DNA of 64,000 bases. Source: Fragilaria crotonensis (taxonomy: Eukaryota; Bacillariophyta; Fragilariophyceae; Fragilariales; Fragilariaceae). The notes beneath the pieces were generated by a model. That model did no database searches, was not told the origin of the DNA, and saw only the letters and a list, made by a program, of their open reading frames with translations. The stretch is taken from positions 118,082-182,081 of the forward strand of contig JAKSYS010000037.1 of NCBI GenBank assembly GCA_022925895.1. Direction: 5' to 3'. Position numbers and translations under genes: made by a program. Below, in pieces: positions 28,412 to 39,035 of the stretch (the stretch's first letter is position 1; the number at the start of each line of letters is the position of its first letter).

Positions 28412-30280
28412 ATGAAGCAAGGAAAACGACCCCCTTCATTCGACGCAAGTCCTGGAGCAGTTCCTATCGGCGGATCACGCGCATCGCACGGTTCGGACAC
28501 CCTCAGATCGCCCTATAAGGTGTCGCAAGAACTGTCTAGCCTTGATGAAGAGGAATGCAAAGAAGAAGTAGCGGCACGAAACGCAGCAACATCTGTCAAG
28601 ATTAAAGGTTTCAGCAATGCCGCTGCGGTGAATAACTCTGACGCCGCAGAGGAGATTAACGGTCTCAGCAATGTCGCTGCGCGGAATCGCTCTGACGCCG
28701 CGGAGGAGATTAACGGTGTCAGCAATGTCGCTGCGAGAAATCGCTCTGACGCCGCAGAAGATCGTGCGGTGCAGGGTCAGGAAAACCTTCCAGTTGGAGA
28801 ACCCATTTATGCGGAAGTCTACACGCCCTACTCCCCTGAACAAAAGAAGTGGCACGAACGGCCATTGTATCGAGCGGTTATGGTCGGGGGCTGCTTGTTG
28901 GCTACCCTTGTGGTCGTAGGGATTGTGTTGGCTGTGGTGTTCGTCACTCTGCCCCGACCTACAGGAGATACATCACCCCCAACACTGCTCCCCTCGACGA
29001 CGACGCCAACCTCTTCGCCGGTCACACCAAGCCCTACGGCTGTCCCAACCCCCTCGTTGACGCCAGAAGAGATCGCGTGCGAGTTTATCGGACATCCATC
29101 GTTGGCTGACTGTCGAACTACGTTTAGTTTCAACAGTTTGCAGGGCGACTCCGTAAATGGACCCACGACGATTCCGAGCGAGATTGGGCTGTTGACGCAG
29201 CTAACAACACTACTTTTTGACAACAGCCTTCTGACGGGAAGTATCCCATCATCAATTTCCGGGTTGACTAAGCTGCAGCTTTTGTCATTCTCCTACAACA
29301 ACTTAAAGGGAAGTATCCCTCCATCAATTTCTAGCCTGACAAACCTCGTCGGTTTGTGGCTCGACAATAATGCTCTCACATCGACAATCCCTTCCTCCAT
29401 TACAAACTTGGTAGAACTCAAGACCTTGGCATTCCTAAACAACGACCTGACGGGGGTCATTCCATTCTCATTTTCAAGATTGGCAGAATTGTCTGTTTTG
29501 TCCTTCGGTGGCAATGCCTTTGGGGGAAGTATCCCCGCTTCCTTGGGAAGCTTGACAAAGCTAACGTCGTTGGACTTTTCCGACAATGCCTTGACTGGAA
29601 GTATTCCAACTTCTTTGGGAAGCTTAAATCAGTTGACGGTGTTGAGATTTAATCAAAATGCGTTGACAGGGAGCATCCCGGCTTCGTTCGCAAGCTTGAC
29701 CAAATTGACCCAATTGTGGTTCCACACGAATTTAATCACAGGAACCATCCCGTATTTTATTTCAAAGATGACAGACCTTGTCTCTTTGTTATTCGCAGAG
29801 AACAGACTCGGAGGGGGTATCCCCTCTTCCATTGCAAGCTTGACCAAATTGACCACTTTGGGGTTGGACAAGAACACGCTTGTGGGAGGTATACCGTCCT
29901 CAATGTCAAATTTGACGAGCCTTGTCGTTTTAGATATGTCGCACAATCAACTGAATGGGACTATACCCGCATCGCTTTCAAGCTTGACAAGACTCACCGC
30001 TTTGGATTTCTTTCAAAATGAATTGACTGGCACCATCCCGTCGCTCATTTCGAAATTGACAAAACTACGAGCTTTGGAATTTCACGACAACAACTTGATC
30101 GGAGGTATCCCATCTTCCCTGTCAGCCTTGACACTTCTGACGTATTTGTCGTTGTCTGCCAATGAACTGACGGGGTCTATCCCGTCTTCGCTCTGCACGC
30201 AAGCCATAAGTCTATACATTGATTGCCGCGAAATTGAATGCACTTGCTGCATTGGTGTTTCTGGGGATTCTTGCACTTAG
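28412..30280 (+). CDS. LRR membrane protein, paralogue 1
   Basis: A 622-residue single-pass membrane protein. The ATG at 28412 begins MKQGKRPPSFDASPGAVPIG, the start conserved in the two paralogues; codons upstream are not conserved. A hydrophilic N-terminal region (about 1-150, presumably cytosolic) contains three 18-residue repeats. One transmembrane helix lies at about 153-178 (VMVGGCLLATLVVVGIVLAV). A Ser/Thr/Pro stalk and a Cys pair (EEIACEFIGHPSLADCR) follow, then about 14 plant-type LRRs with the x-L-x-G-x-I-P-x-S core, closing with a Cys-rich cap (SLCTQA, CREIECTCC). The topology puts the LRRs outside the cell. No kinase or other output domain is present, so any signalling must use partners or the N-terminal tail. 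Ligand unknown; roles in recognition or adhesion are inference. Confidence 0.9.
   Translation: MKQGKRPPSFDASPGAVPIGGSRASHGSDTLRSPYKVSQELSSLDEEECKEEVAARNAATSVKIKGFSNAAAVNNSDAAEEINGLSNVAARNRSDAAEEINGVSNVAARNRSDAAEDRAVQGQENLPVGEPIYAEVYTPYSPEQKKWHERPLYRAVMVGGCLLATLVVVGIVLAVVFVTLPRPTGDTSPPTLLPSTTTPTSSPVTPSPTAVPTPSLTPEEIACEFIGHPSLADCRTTFSFNSLQGDSVNGPTTIPSEIGLLTQLTTLLFDNSLLTGSIPSSISGLTKLQLLSFSYNNLKGSIPPSISSLTNLVGLWLDNNALTSTIPSSITNLVELKTLAFLNNDLTGVIPFSFSRLAELSVLSFGGNAFGGSIPASLGSLTKLTSLDFSDNALTGSIPTSLGSLNQLTVLRFNQNALTGSIPASFASLTKLTQLWFHTNLITGTIPYFISKMTDLVSLLFAENRLGGGIPSSIASLTKLTTLGLDKNTLVGGIPSSMSNLTSLVVLDMSHNQLNGTIPASLSSLTRLTALDFFQNELTGTIPSLISKLTKLRALEFHDNNLIGGIPSSLSALTLLTYLSLSANELTGSIPSSLCTQAISLYIDCREIECTCCIGVSGDSCT
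28601..28762 (+). repeat. Three tandem 54-bp coding repeats
   Basis: Units at 28601, 28655 and 28709 encode IKGFSNAAAVNNSDAAEE, INGLSNVAARNRSDAAEE and INGVSNVAARNRSDAAED. Paralogue 3 has one related copy (INGFSNLAVVNSSEA) and paralogue 2 only a remnant, so the repeat has expanded in this gene. Confidence 0.85.
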
Positions 30281-31215
30281 TTGGTGATGACAGCAGAATC
30301 ACTGCCTCATCGCCAGTAATGATGTGTGCCATTCATAATTGCCGTATCTATCAATAACACTCATTTGTTAACCTGAGCCCTTTCTGTACTACGTTGTCAT
30401 TCGATGAAGCTCTATGTCTCGCTTGACATGGTGTGAATCTGATCATGACGGGTGGAAGTGTCTGTGGCTTCTTACTAAGAGCGATATGTGGCAGTTCACA
30501 CCTAACACTAAACTGGACGATACCTCGTCTCGATGATGTGGGTGTTCACGTGCTACATCCGCGCGGAAAGGTTTCGGATACTAATTCAATCCATGAGTGG
30601 ATCAGAACGAGGATTGGTCTCAAGGAAAACTCCGTTCCATTCGCGCAGTTCATCAAGACACAATTCTAACATTTCGAACCGCCTCCATCCTTTCTGAGGG
30701 CATAGGCGATTTGTCGATTTTTGAGACGTGCCCAACTTCTTCCGCAGAGACTCATACCTCTCGTGTAGCTGCAACGTCAACTTCAAGTGCTATGTGACTG
30801 ATAGGTAGGCTGAAATGTCAATTGTTGAGGGGTAGGAGTATCACCTCGAGGATGCAAGTGAAACCAAACTACCAGCATCATGCTCTTCTTGGTCAAGCGC
30901 GTCACCCGGCTCCAACCCACTTGCTTCTGCAATGGCATCATTTCTAATTCGCAGTGCTTCTACATAGTGCCGGCCGGAGTTCTCAAAAAATTGCTTATGG
31001 TCAATGTCGCTCGTCATTCCGTCAGCATACGAGACTGCAGCATCGATGGCCTATTTCTCCACAAGGTCGTTTCTGTAGTGCAATCGTGCCAGGCCTCAGG
31101 CCCACATCATGGCTGATTCTATAAGCCCGCAAGTACATCGTGTGCGTTGCTACAGACTCCGCCTCCTCCAGAGGCAATTGAGTGTGTTTGTGGAACTGTC
31201 GAGGTCTTGCGTAGG
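30281..31215 (-). pseudogene. Shared downstream block with antisense gene relic, copy 1
   Basis: This stretch downstream of LRR paralogue 1 is recognisably similar to 40755-42330 and 49520-51240. On the minus strand it keeps broken protein-like pieces in several frames. Examples are AAVSYADGMTSDIDHKQFF, ALRIRNDAIAEASGLEPGDA (about 31060-30890) and LQLHERYESLRKKLG (about 30780-30730). The same pieces appear, differently broken, in the other two copies. The original protein is not recognised; it looks helical and polar. The block shows that the LRR gene was duplicated together with a neighbour that then decayed. Confidence 0.55.
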
Positions 31216-32067
31216 CTAGGGCGCTGATGGCAGGGGCTTCGGCTCCCGTCTGAATCTTTTATCGGGACTCGAGAACTTCAAATGATTGCCATCCGCGCAG
31301 TCGCCCCAAAGATACGCTCCAAATTTCTCCGTAACCCACACGTGACACTCCTGGAGTGACTTCAGTCCAAGTCCTCCAAATCTGACAACTGTGTCTTCGG
31401 CACATGCTGTCAACATGCTGACATCTTCCACCAACTGCTCACATGCCCAGAGAATCTTTCGAGAGACACCGCACCTCCCAGCCCGGTCGAATTATACCTC
31501 TTACGTTTCAACCCAGACACACGAACCTCAAGCCCCACTACATGAGACGTGATCGCAGAAGAGAACGGCGAGGCAACAGAGGCAGCCGCGGAACGCGGCG
31601 GAGGGCCCGACGAGGACGCGGCGACGGAAAACCCGGCGGCTTCGTCCAAGATCGAATCCAGCAGGGAGTCGGACATGGCGAAGGGAAAAAGAAACTGCTT
31701 TGGTGTTGCGAGACGATATATCCTAGGATGTACAGTTCAGCGTTGAAAGTCTCCGCTTCGCCCAAGAGTGGACCAGATAGGTCCTGACAGATTCACCTGG
31801 ATTACTAGGACAACCTAGTAAACCGATTCCAGGTAAGGTCTGTCGATCTGACAACGTGCTAGATGAACAATTCACTAGTGGCAAGTGGCACAAGATGCCA
31901 CTTCCACAGACATGGTCACTCTTGACGTGTGATGCCGACTTTCTCGGTGACCCAGGAGCCGGGCATGTGAGACATCTGACATCTGACATCTGACCACAGC
32001 GATGGACCGCACAGTGTTAGTAACGGTGCAAGGAAACTGAAGACAGGACTGTGAGCGTCGTTATGTA
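31216..32067. other. Unresolved stretch, possible minus-strand gene fragments
   Basis: Two minus-strand open frames (31676-31410 and 31434-31216) read as plausible protein: MSDSLLDSILDEAAGFSVAA and GGLGLKSLQECHVWVTEKFG. They may be remnants of one gene or of a mobile element. An imperfect palindrome (GACAGATTCACCTGGA against TCCAGGTAAGGTCTGTC) lies at about 31787-31843. No family recognised. Confidence 0.3.
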
Positions 32068-32644
32068 CCACATAAAAAGTGCCTGGAGCCGTTAAACGGG
32101 GTTTTTTCGCCTCCTCCTACAAAGAAGTCACTCAATTTCAAGAAATTCATAGCACTTGCTATGGAAGAGTTGATCTCTGATATACAATATAACAATGTTG
32201 TCTGGAGCAGTGAAGAAACCAATTTGTAGACAGGGTTGTAAAGCTCACTGGAAGTTGAGGGGTGGCAATTTTTCTCCCCTCGGGGATTTCACCCCATTGA
32301 TCGCGTACCACAAATAGGGAAAAACTCTGTAGCAGTAGAAAACACTTACAAAAATTCACAGTCAAATGGGGTGAAAAATCTCAACCGATGCCCAAAAAAT
32401 GTCTAAAGGTATGTATACATTTAAATGAAGTGCCTGGAGCTGTTAAATTCTAAAATGAGCGTCACAAGTTCAGCAACAACTTCATCAATCCTTGCTCTGG
32501 TAAAAGAATGATTAATGTTCTGGATAGCCAAGAACATTACACAGCATTTGTAAGCAAACAGAATTGAAATCAAAGCATTTTTGAGCAAGATATCTTTAGT
32601 CCACAACGGGGTGAAAGTAACGGCTCCAGGCACTTTTTATGTGG
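32068..32644. mobile_element. Non-autonomous element with 27-bp perfect inverted ends
   Basis: Ends 32068-32094 and 32618-32644 are perfect inverted complements over 27 bp, starting CCACATAAAAAGTGCCTGGA. An internal partial copy of the end sequence (AAGTGCCTGGAGCTGTTAAA) sits at about 32427-32446. There is no transposase, and no unambiguous target-site duplication was found. The size and lack of coding capacity fit a MITE-like DNA element. Confidence 0.75.
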
Positions 32645-32710
32645 CATACCATATATGCGTATGCTGTCTGATTGTCAACTGTCATCCATCATAACAGGGA
32701 CAGTATCTGT

Positions 32711-32820
32711 TGTCAGGATAGTGTTGTCTGTCCTGCCAACCGAAATGCCACGTCGCCACCACGTCAATAACTTATAGGTAACAAGATATCTTATCTAATC
32801 ACTATCTTTAGTGCTTGACA
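32711..32820 (+). repeat. 5' LTR of copia element 1
   Basis: Begins TGTCAGGATAG and ends GTGCTTGACA (canonical TG...CA). It lacks the extra TAGTAG-like and CT insertions found in the 3' LTR. Confidence 0.9.
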
Positions 32821-32860
32821 ATTAACAGATCTCGTCTTGCATCGTTACCTTCTTTTGACC

Positions 32861-34345
32861 ATGTCCATCCCTACAACAACTCCATCACCCATGCCCCAGC
32901 CTACCGAGCCGATGGTATTGGACGATTTGGCAAAAATCCCGGTTCGCTTGTTCCGTTTTGAGCCTGATACCCTCGATTTCGTCGTGGACGTTATTGCTTC
33001 TGGTTCGGAGAACCGCGCTACGCTTAGGCATGGGATTGATGCTCTCTTCTCCGACCATTGGCAGGTAACTGCTTGGTGTGACTTGAAGGTTTTCACGTCC
33101 TCGGACGTTACCGCGGCATTAGCTCCCGGTAGTGGAGTTCCTCCGGAGTTGTCTGCTACGGTCATCGTACGTAAGCTTGGGTATGTCGTCGACTTTGCCC
33201 AGTTTGGAACCTTGACCGCGTCTATGACGATGGATGACATCGTGTCGGCCGTTAAGAAGCGGTCGTCTTCCTCCGGTGGGTCTTCATCCCCTGCTCGTAA
33301 ATCTGTTCAGGTTTTCAACAAGAATGCTGTCCCTGCTTTGGACAAGTTCTCTGGACGGGATGAGGATTACTTTACGTGGAAGGAGTCTACGATTAATGTT
33401 CTTGGTGCCGCCGGCCTTGGACGTTTTCTTACGGATCCGCAGATGCTCTCTAAGCATACGTCCGTGGGGGAGAGCGTTTTTTATGCCCTTTGTGGCGATG
33501 TCCATGGTGGTCAGGCGCAATCTATCACCCAGGGTATGCTAGACGAGTCGCGTTTGGATTCCGTCGCATTGTGGTCCGGTCTTGAGTATTATTACGACAC
33601 GGCACTCAACCGCGCGAATGTCGTTTTGTTTGACATCCGGCGCTTGTTAAGCCTACGTCTTGACCCGGATACAACTGCGACAAAATTTATCTCGGATTTC
33701 CGAGACTGCCTCCAGCGGCTCCGCAAGAACAATGCCAGCAGGATCTCGGAAGACGTTGACACCCTTCGGGCTTTACTTTTGGTTGCGATTCAGGACGATG
33801 ACTTCGAAATGATACGTGACTCGATCGTTCACAAGCCAGGGATTGGTGTGGAGACAATTCTTACTGAGATCCGAGAGCGTGAGACCTCCGTGATGATGAA
33901 GGATCAGGCCGCTAAAGTAAGCGGTGATGGTGCGAACTCGGGAACTCGTTATTCCCGATGTGTCAATCAACAGTCATCGAGTGGTGCTCAAGTTCAGACC
34001 GGTGAGAGTAACAGTTCCAATTCGCAGAAGTGGAATATTCCAAAATACCCAGACTCGTGGAAGTCGGGATTTGGTCACTCGCTTTTTAAACTCAGGCTTG
34101 CGTGGCGTTCCGATGCCGGCAGGGGCAAAACGCAGTCGCAGCTCAACGCTGATTATGCAACGGTTGTCGAGCCGTTTGTTCCTGGTTCTGGTAAGTCGAA
34201 GAAAGGTGGTACGAAGAACAAATCTCAACCCTCCTCCAGTGATGACATGCAGATTGGAGATAGTGCCGATTCGCCGGCTGAGCCGAGCCGGAAACGTATC
34301 CGACTCCAGAAGAGCCGCCGCGTAGTTACGGAGCGGAGCGCTTGA
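32861..34345 (+). CDS. Copia element 1 Gag
   Basis: A 494-residue Gag-type protein beginning MSIPTTTPSPMPQPTEPMV, 40 bp after the 5' LTR. The central part (about residues 150-350) holds the copia-type capsid-like region: FSGRDEDYFTWKE, ALWSGLEYYYDTALNR, DFRDCLQRLRKNN and EILTEIRERET-like helices. The C-terminal part is basic (SRKRIRLQKSRRVV) and has no CCHC knuckle. The frame ends in TGA at 34343-34345, followed by CTA, and pol continues in the same phase. No internal stop occurs in Gag, unlike pol. Confidence 0.88.
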   Translation: MSIPTTTPSPMPQPTEPMVLDDLAKIPVRLFRFEPDTLDFVVDVIASGSENRATLRHGIDALFSDHWQVTAWCDLKVFTSSDVTAALAPGSGVPPELSATVIVRKLGYVVDFAQFGTLTASMTMDDIVSAVKKRSSSSGGSSSPARKSVQVFNKNAVPALDKFSGRDEDYFTWKESTINVLGAAGLGRFLTDPQMLSKHTSVGESVFYALCGDVHGGQAQSITQGMLDESRLDSVALWSGLEYYYDTALNRANVVLFDIRRLLSLRLDPDTTATKFISDFRDCLQRLRKNNASRISEDVDTLRALLLVAIQDDDFEMIRDSIVHKPGIGVETILTEIRERETSVMMKDQAAKVSGDGANSGTRYSRCVNQQSSSGAQVQTGESNSSNSQKWNIPKYPDSWKSGFGHSLFKLRLAWRSDAGRGKTQSQLNADYATVVEPFVPGSGKSKKGGTKNKSQPSSSDDMQIGDSADSPAEPSRKRIRLQKSRRVVTERSA

Positions 34346-37300
34346 CTACTTGCAGAGGAGTCCGCCATTCGTGTGATACGACGAGTCACAAGAGTGAACG
34401 AGTTTATATCCGATGCGGACCCCTCGCAACAGATACTTGTGTCCGATACAGGGAATGACCAGACAATGGTTACATCTGCCTGGACGGTCCTGAAGTACAC
34501 CGGACGCGAGGTTGTTATGAGTGGGGCGTTTGCCGGTCGTAGTGCTGGTGAAACGTTTCCAGTTGTTTCGGCTGTTGCAAAATTGGTTTGTGAAGATGGC
34601 AAGTCTTACGCAGCCTACGTACACGAGGCACTATTGGATGTCAATCCGGCTCAAGTCGAGTCGCTCCTTTCGGTACATCAATCGCTGCGAGTACCTCACA
34701 ACGGTATTGATGACCGAGCACGTTGTGAACGCGACGTTTGCGGTCAGCCTGGGTTGCAATGCGCAAGGTTTGGTTCCCATACGCTCCCTTTCTTTTTCGA
34801 TGGGAGCAAGTGCTTTTATGCCGTGTATCGTATTTCAGAGGAGGAATTAAAGACGTTACCGTGCGTTACTCTTACGGATGTCTCGGTTCCGTATGAACCG
34901 TTGGCCCGTATTCATTCGCGTCGACGTTCAGCTCCTTCTCCACCCGAACGTGTTGCCCCCTGGAAACAATGTTTGGGATTCATTCCGGATCATGTCGTGG
35001 CGAAGACTCTGGCTGCGACGTCTCAATTGGTTCCGTCAGTCGAAGCGGAAACCCGTGAGGTGAGGCGAGACCACTTTCAGACCCGGCTTCCGGAGTTAAA
35101 GGTTCGACGGGTGAACGACACATGTTACGTTGACACGTTTTTCTCGTCTGTTCCGTCGGCCAGAGGTTACACTTGTTGGACCTTGTATTCGTTCCAACGG
35201 ACAGGTTTGGATGTGGTTTATTAAATGCGGCGTCGGGCTCAGGGACCTTCCACTTTACCTCGTATGGTCACTGATTGCGGTGCTCCTGTCAAGATAAAGT
35301 CGGACAACGCTCCTGAGTTCAAAGGCAAGAATTGGATGTCGTATCTCGATTTGATGTCTATTCAGCCTGAGTACACTGAGGCCCATCATCCGAATGAGAA
35401 CATTGCAGAACGGCGCGGAGGAGCTATTAAAGCCGCGACGGGTCATTTACTCAGGGTTACTGGATGTCCGTTGGAATTTTGGTGTTATGCTTTGGAATAT
35501 ATTTGTCTCGTGCGGATTGTTGTTGCAAGGCGTAGTCTAAACTGGTCTACCCCGCATGAAACTCATTGGGGTGAACGCCCTGATATTAGCATGTTTCGTT
35601 TCGTTTTCTGGGAGCCTATTTGGTATTATAATCCACGTCAGACTTTTCCCAGGTCAAAAATGCTTAAAGGCCGGTTCCTGGGAATTGCGCAGAACATTGG
35701 TGATGCGTTTTGTTTTTAATTCTGACGATTCCCGAGGACGGTGACGAGACGACTTCTTCGCAGGTATTGGCACGGTCGGTCGTTCGTCGTCGCTTTGCCA
35801 GTGAAGAGGCTCCGGTTGTGGCAACTTTGCGATCTACTCCGGATTCTTTTGTCATATATAAGAGTGATGGTGTCACTCCGTTGGATGATTGGTTGCCTTC
35901 GTCTCCTGACGATGATCAGTTGGATGACATCGTTCCTCCCGACGAGGCGCGACTCCCCGCGTTGCGGGGAAATGACGATGATGTTGGTGAAACCTTTCTT
36001 TCCGACCTCCCGATTGGAATGTCAGAGGAGTCCGCATTCGAGTCGAGCTTGGCCGAAGTGTATGGTCCGTCGGTCAAACGTCCTCGATTCGATCGATTGT
36101 TCTCTCTTGACTCGCCTCCTTCGGACGGTGCTGTGGTTCCCCAGCCTGACTACGACGCACCTCCAGAGGAGGCCCGGTTTAACGGAGCTTCTACCTCCTT
36201 GGCTTTCCCTTCATCTCTTGTCCACGGCAAATCAACGCCTGCTGCACGTGAGACGTCCATCGACGGTGACGTCGTTGGAACCTTTCATACGGTTGCTGCA
36301 TCGTCCACCACAGATGTGCTGGATGACGATTTGGCGCATGATCCATCAATAACGGATCCAACTTCAAGGGATAGTTTCCGTGTTATCACGCAGGACCAAG
36401 ATATCGATTCGGCGATTCTTGACGAAGTCTCTCATCAACTGATTTGAGTAGCTGAGGACTCGGCGTAGGATGGGTTGTTCGATTCCATCGGGGGACATGA
36501 GTGGGACAATGGTGTGTTGAAGTTGATGTTGAATTGGAAAACAGGTGACACGTCGGCTGTGTCGTTCTCCGATTGCAAACGCGATTTCCCGCGGGAGACG
36601 GCCGACTACATGCTAGTACGGCACAAATTGGGAAGTTCAAATGGCCGCTACTTGAGCGGTCGGTACACTCGTTGGGCGCGGTAGTTCTCCCGTAACTATT
36701 CTCGGATTCTTCGCCGATTGCTTCGCAATTCTCGTGGACTTGTGACAACTAGCGATACATCGACGTTGGGATCTTTGAACATCCAGACCAACTTGCCTGA
36801 TGGCACTCGGCTTATTCGCCGCGTTGTGTCGTCGGCATCGAAAACGGGTGGGGCTCGAAAGCGCAAGAAGCCCGGTCGCTTGAGCCGGCCTGTCCAGGAG
36901 AAATATGGCGTTACAATTCCTCGAAGTGTTAAACACGCTCTACAACTTGATGCGGAGGCGGGTAACACGATGTGGGCTGATGCAATTGCTAAGGAAATTG
37001 CTTCTCTCTTGGCTCTTGACTGCTTTGAGTTTCATTCGCCCGATTACAAACCCAGCTCGGAATACCAATGGACCAAACTCTCGATGATATTCGAGGTGAA
37101 GCAAGATGGTCGACGTAAGGCTTGTCTTGTCGCTGGTGGTCATTTAGTGGATCCGATGGGTGTCACCAACTCACGATCGACTGTTGTGAAAGGGATCAGT
37201 GTTCGTTTACTTGATCTTATCGCTCATCGCGATAACTTGCCAATATTGTGTGGCAATATTGGTAAACTCTGTATCACAGCGGAGTGTATGGAAAAGATTT

Positions 37301-38578
37301 ACTTGTACGCAGGTCCTGAGTTTGGCGAGCGAGAGGGATCAGTGCTCATCTTTAAGAAGGCCCTTTATGGCCTGCGATCTTCAAGCCGCGCTTTCCGTAC
37401 CCATTTCGCAGATTTTTTTTCGTTCACTTGGTTTTTCTGCTACTCGTTACGACCGTGATGTTTGGATGCGTAAACGAGAGTCGGAGGACGGCTACGATTG
37501 CATTTGTACGCACGTGGATGATTTTAAAATCATTGCGAGGGATCCGGAGCGTTGGAAGGCACATATCTCTGGCGCATTCTTCCTCAAATCTATAGGCCCT
37601 CCGGCCTATAATTTGGGTAATGATTATAACTTTTCCGATACAGAGGGTGCGTGGGTTATCAGTTGCGCTACATATTTGAAGGAATGTATTCGACGTATCG
37701 AGTCAGATCCTGATCTTAATGGTGACCTATGGACTCATCGTACCCCACTACCGGAGGGTTGCCACCCTGAGCTTGATGAGAGCACCTTGTTGTCAGACAT
37801 GGGGATACGTAAGTACCAAATGCTTATTGGCATGGCTCAGTGGGCGGTTACGATTGGACGTTTGGATATCACTTTTGCTGTCTCATCGCTCAGTCGATTT
37901 TCGGCGGCCCCTCGTGAACATCACTTGGAGCTGGCGTATTATCTTTTCGGTTACCTCAAGAAAAATCCAAATCGGTGTATTGTCGTGGACTCCAGACCCT
38001 TACTTGTGGACGACGAATTACGTTCGGCTTCATTTCACCCTGATTTTTTGGAGGACTATCCGGATGCACATGAGGACGTCTCTACTGATTTCCCGTTGAG
38101 TTATGGACGTGAGCTGGAGACTGCTGTGTTTTTCGACGTAGACCATGCTCACGATCATGTGACTCGCAGGTCCATAGGTCTTATTGTGTTCGTCGGCAGC
38201 ACCCCTGTCATATGGCAGAGTAAAAGCCAGGGTTCCATCGCGACCAGCACGTACTGTGCTGAGTTTATTTCAATGCGCTCTGCCTTGGAGGAGGCTATCT
38301 CGATCCGGTACATGCTCCGCTGTTTAGGAGTGCCGGTCACGCGTCCGACTGATCTCTACGGCGACAATTTTGGGGTTACTATACAAAGTGCGGAGGTTCC
38401 CGACGGGGAGTTAAAGAAGAAACACATCGCGATATCCTATCATTATGTTCGTGAGGCGATCGCGGCTAAAATTGTGGACGCGCACTGGTGTAAATCAGCC
38501 GAGAACTTCGCGGATATTTGTACCAAGGCGTTGGGTTCTAACGTATTCAACGACCTGGTTTCTGATTTGATGGCTTAA
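34346..38578 (+). pseudogene. Copia element 1 Pol, interrupted
   Basis: Pol follows Gag in phase after TGA and is broken further. Breaks are TAA at 35222-35224, a frameshift near 35716, TGA at 36445-36447, TAG near 36466 and 36681, and a frameshift in a run of eight T near 37411-37418. In order it keeps SDTGNDQTMV (protease-like, about 34445), integrase pieces (KSDNAPEFKGK, HHPNENIAERRGG, about 35300-35420), and reverse transcriptase with FKKALYGLRSSSRAF (about 37350) and HVDD at the catalytic site (about 37512). RNase H follows (FFDVDHAHDHVTRRS, STYCAEFISMRSALEEA) to a stop at 38576. The usual copia YVDD Tyr is His. Several of the stops could come from single transitions (CGA to TGA, TGG to TAG). 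Confidence 0.85.
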
Positions 38579-38643
38579 TGAGTCTGGGTTTGAGAGGAGC
38601 CATGGTGTCGGGCATTATACTAGGCTGTTTCCGCCGAAGAGGA

Positions 38644-38761
38644 GGTCAGGATAGTGTCGTCTGTCCTGCCAACCGAAATGCCACGTCGCCACCACGTCAA
38701 TATCTTATAGTAGTAGGTAACAAGATATCTTATCTAATCACTCTATCTTTAGTGCTTGACA
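38644..38761 (+). repeat. 3' LTR of copia element 1
   Basis: Matches the 5' LTR except for the first base (G for T), two further substitutions and two small insertions. Followed by TCTGT. Confidence 0.9.
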
Positions 38762-38766
38762 TCTGT

Positions 38767-39035
38767 CATCTGTCAAAATGATATCTTTACGATCTTCTCT
38801 AGTAGTAGTAGCAGCAGTATGTCATCATATGATACGACAAGTACAATGTACATCATGCAGCATACTATATGCGTACAACATCAAACGCGTTAGTTTCCAG
38901 TCGTGTGTGTAGAATGAATACTAAGACGGTACCAGGTACGTCTAGAGTAGCAGCCATAGTAAGTAGAGCTCCAGAAGGCGATCTCACAAAAACCAGGAGT
39001 TGTGTGTTCAAATCTCAACACACAGATCGCTCCTC
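38767..39035. promoter_or_regulatory. Upstream block of LRR paralogue 2
   Basis: Contains a microsatellite-like AGTAGTAGTAGCAGCAGTA tract (about 38800) and, from 38884, the AAACGCGT...CAGTCGTGTG block shared with the other two LRR paralogues about 150-200 bp before their ATGs. Probable promoter or leader; the block could simply be duplicated sequence. Confidence 0.45.

Larger units (their letters stand above)
32711..38761 (+). mobile_element. Ty1/copia retrotransposon 1, full length, decayed
   Basis: LTRs of 110 bp (32711-32820) and 118 bp (38644-38761) flank gag and pol. The element is bracketed by the 5-bp target duplication TCTGT (32706-32710 and 38762-38766). A purine run GAAGAGGA (38636-38643) directly precedes the 3' LTR, as expected for the plus-strand primer. 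Domain order is gag, protease region, integrase, reverse transcriptase, RNase H, which is copia order. The LTRs differ by about three substitutions plus two small indels, so insertion was fairly recent. Even so, pol carries several stops and frameshifts and the copy is not autonomous. The sequence fits diatom copia (CoDi-like) elements by pattern. Confidence 0.93.
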
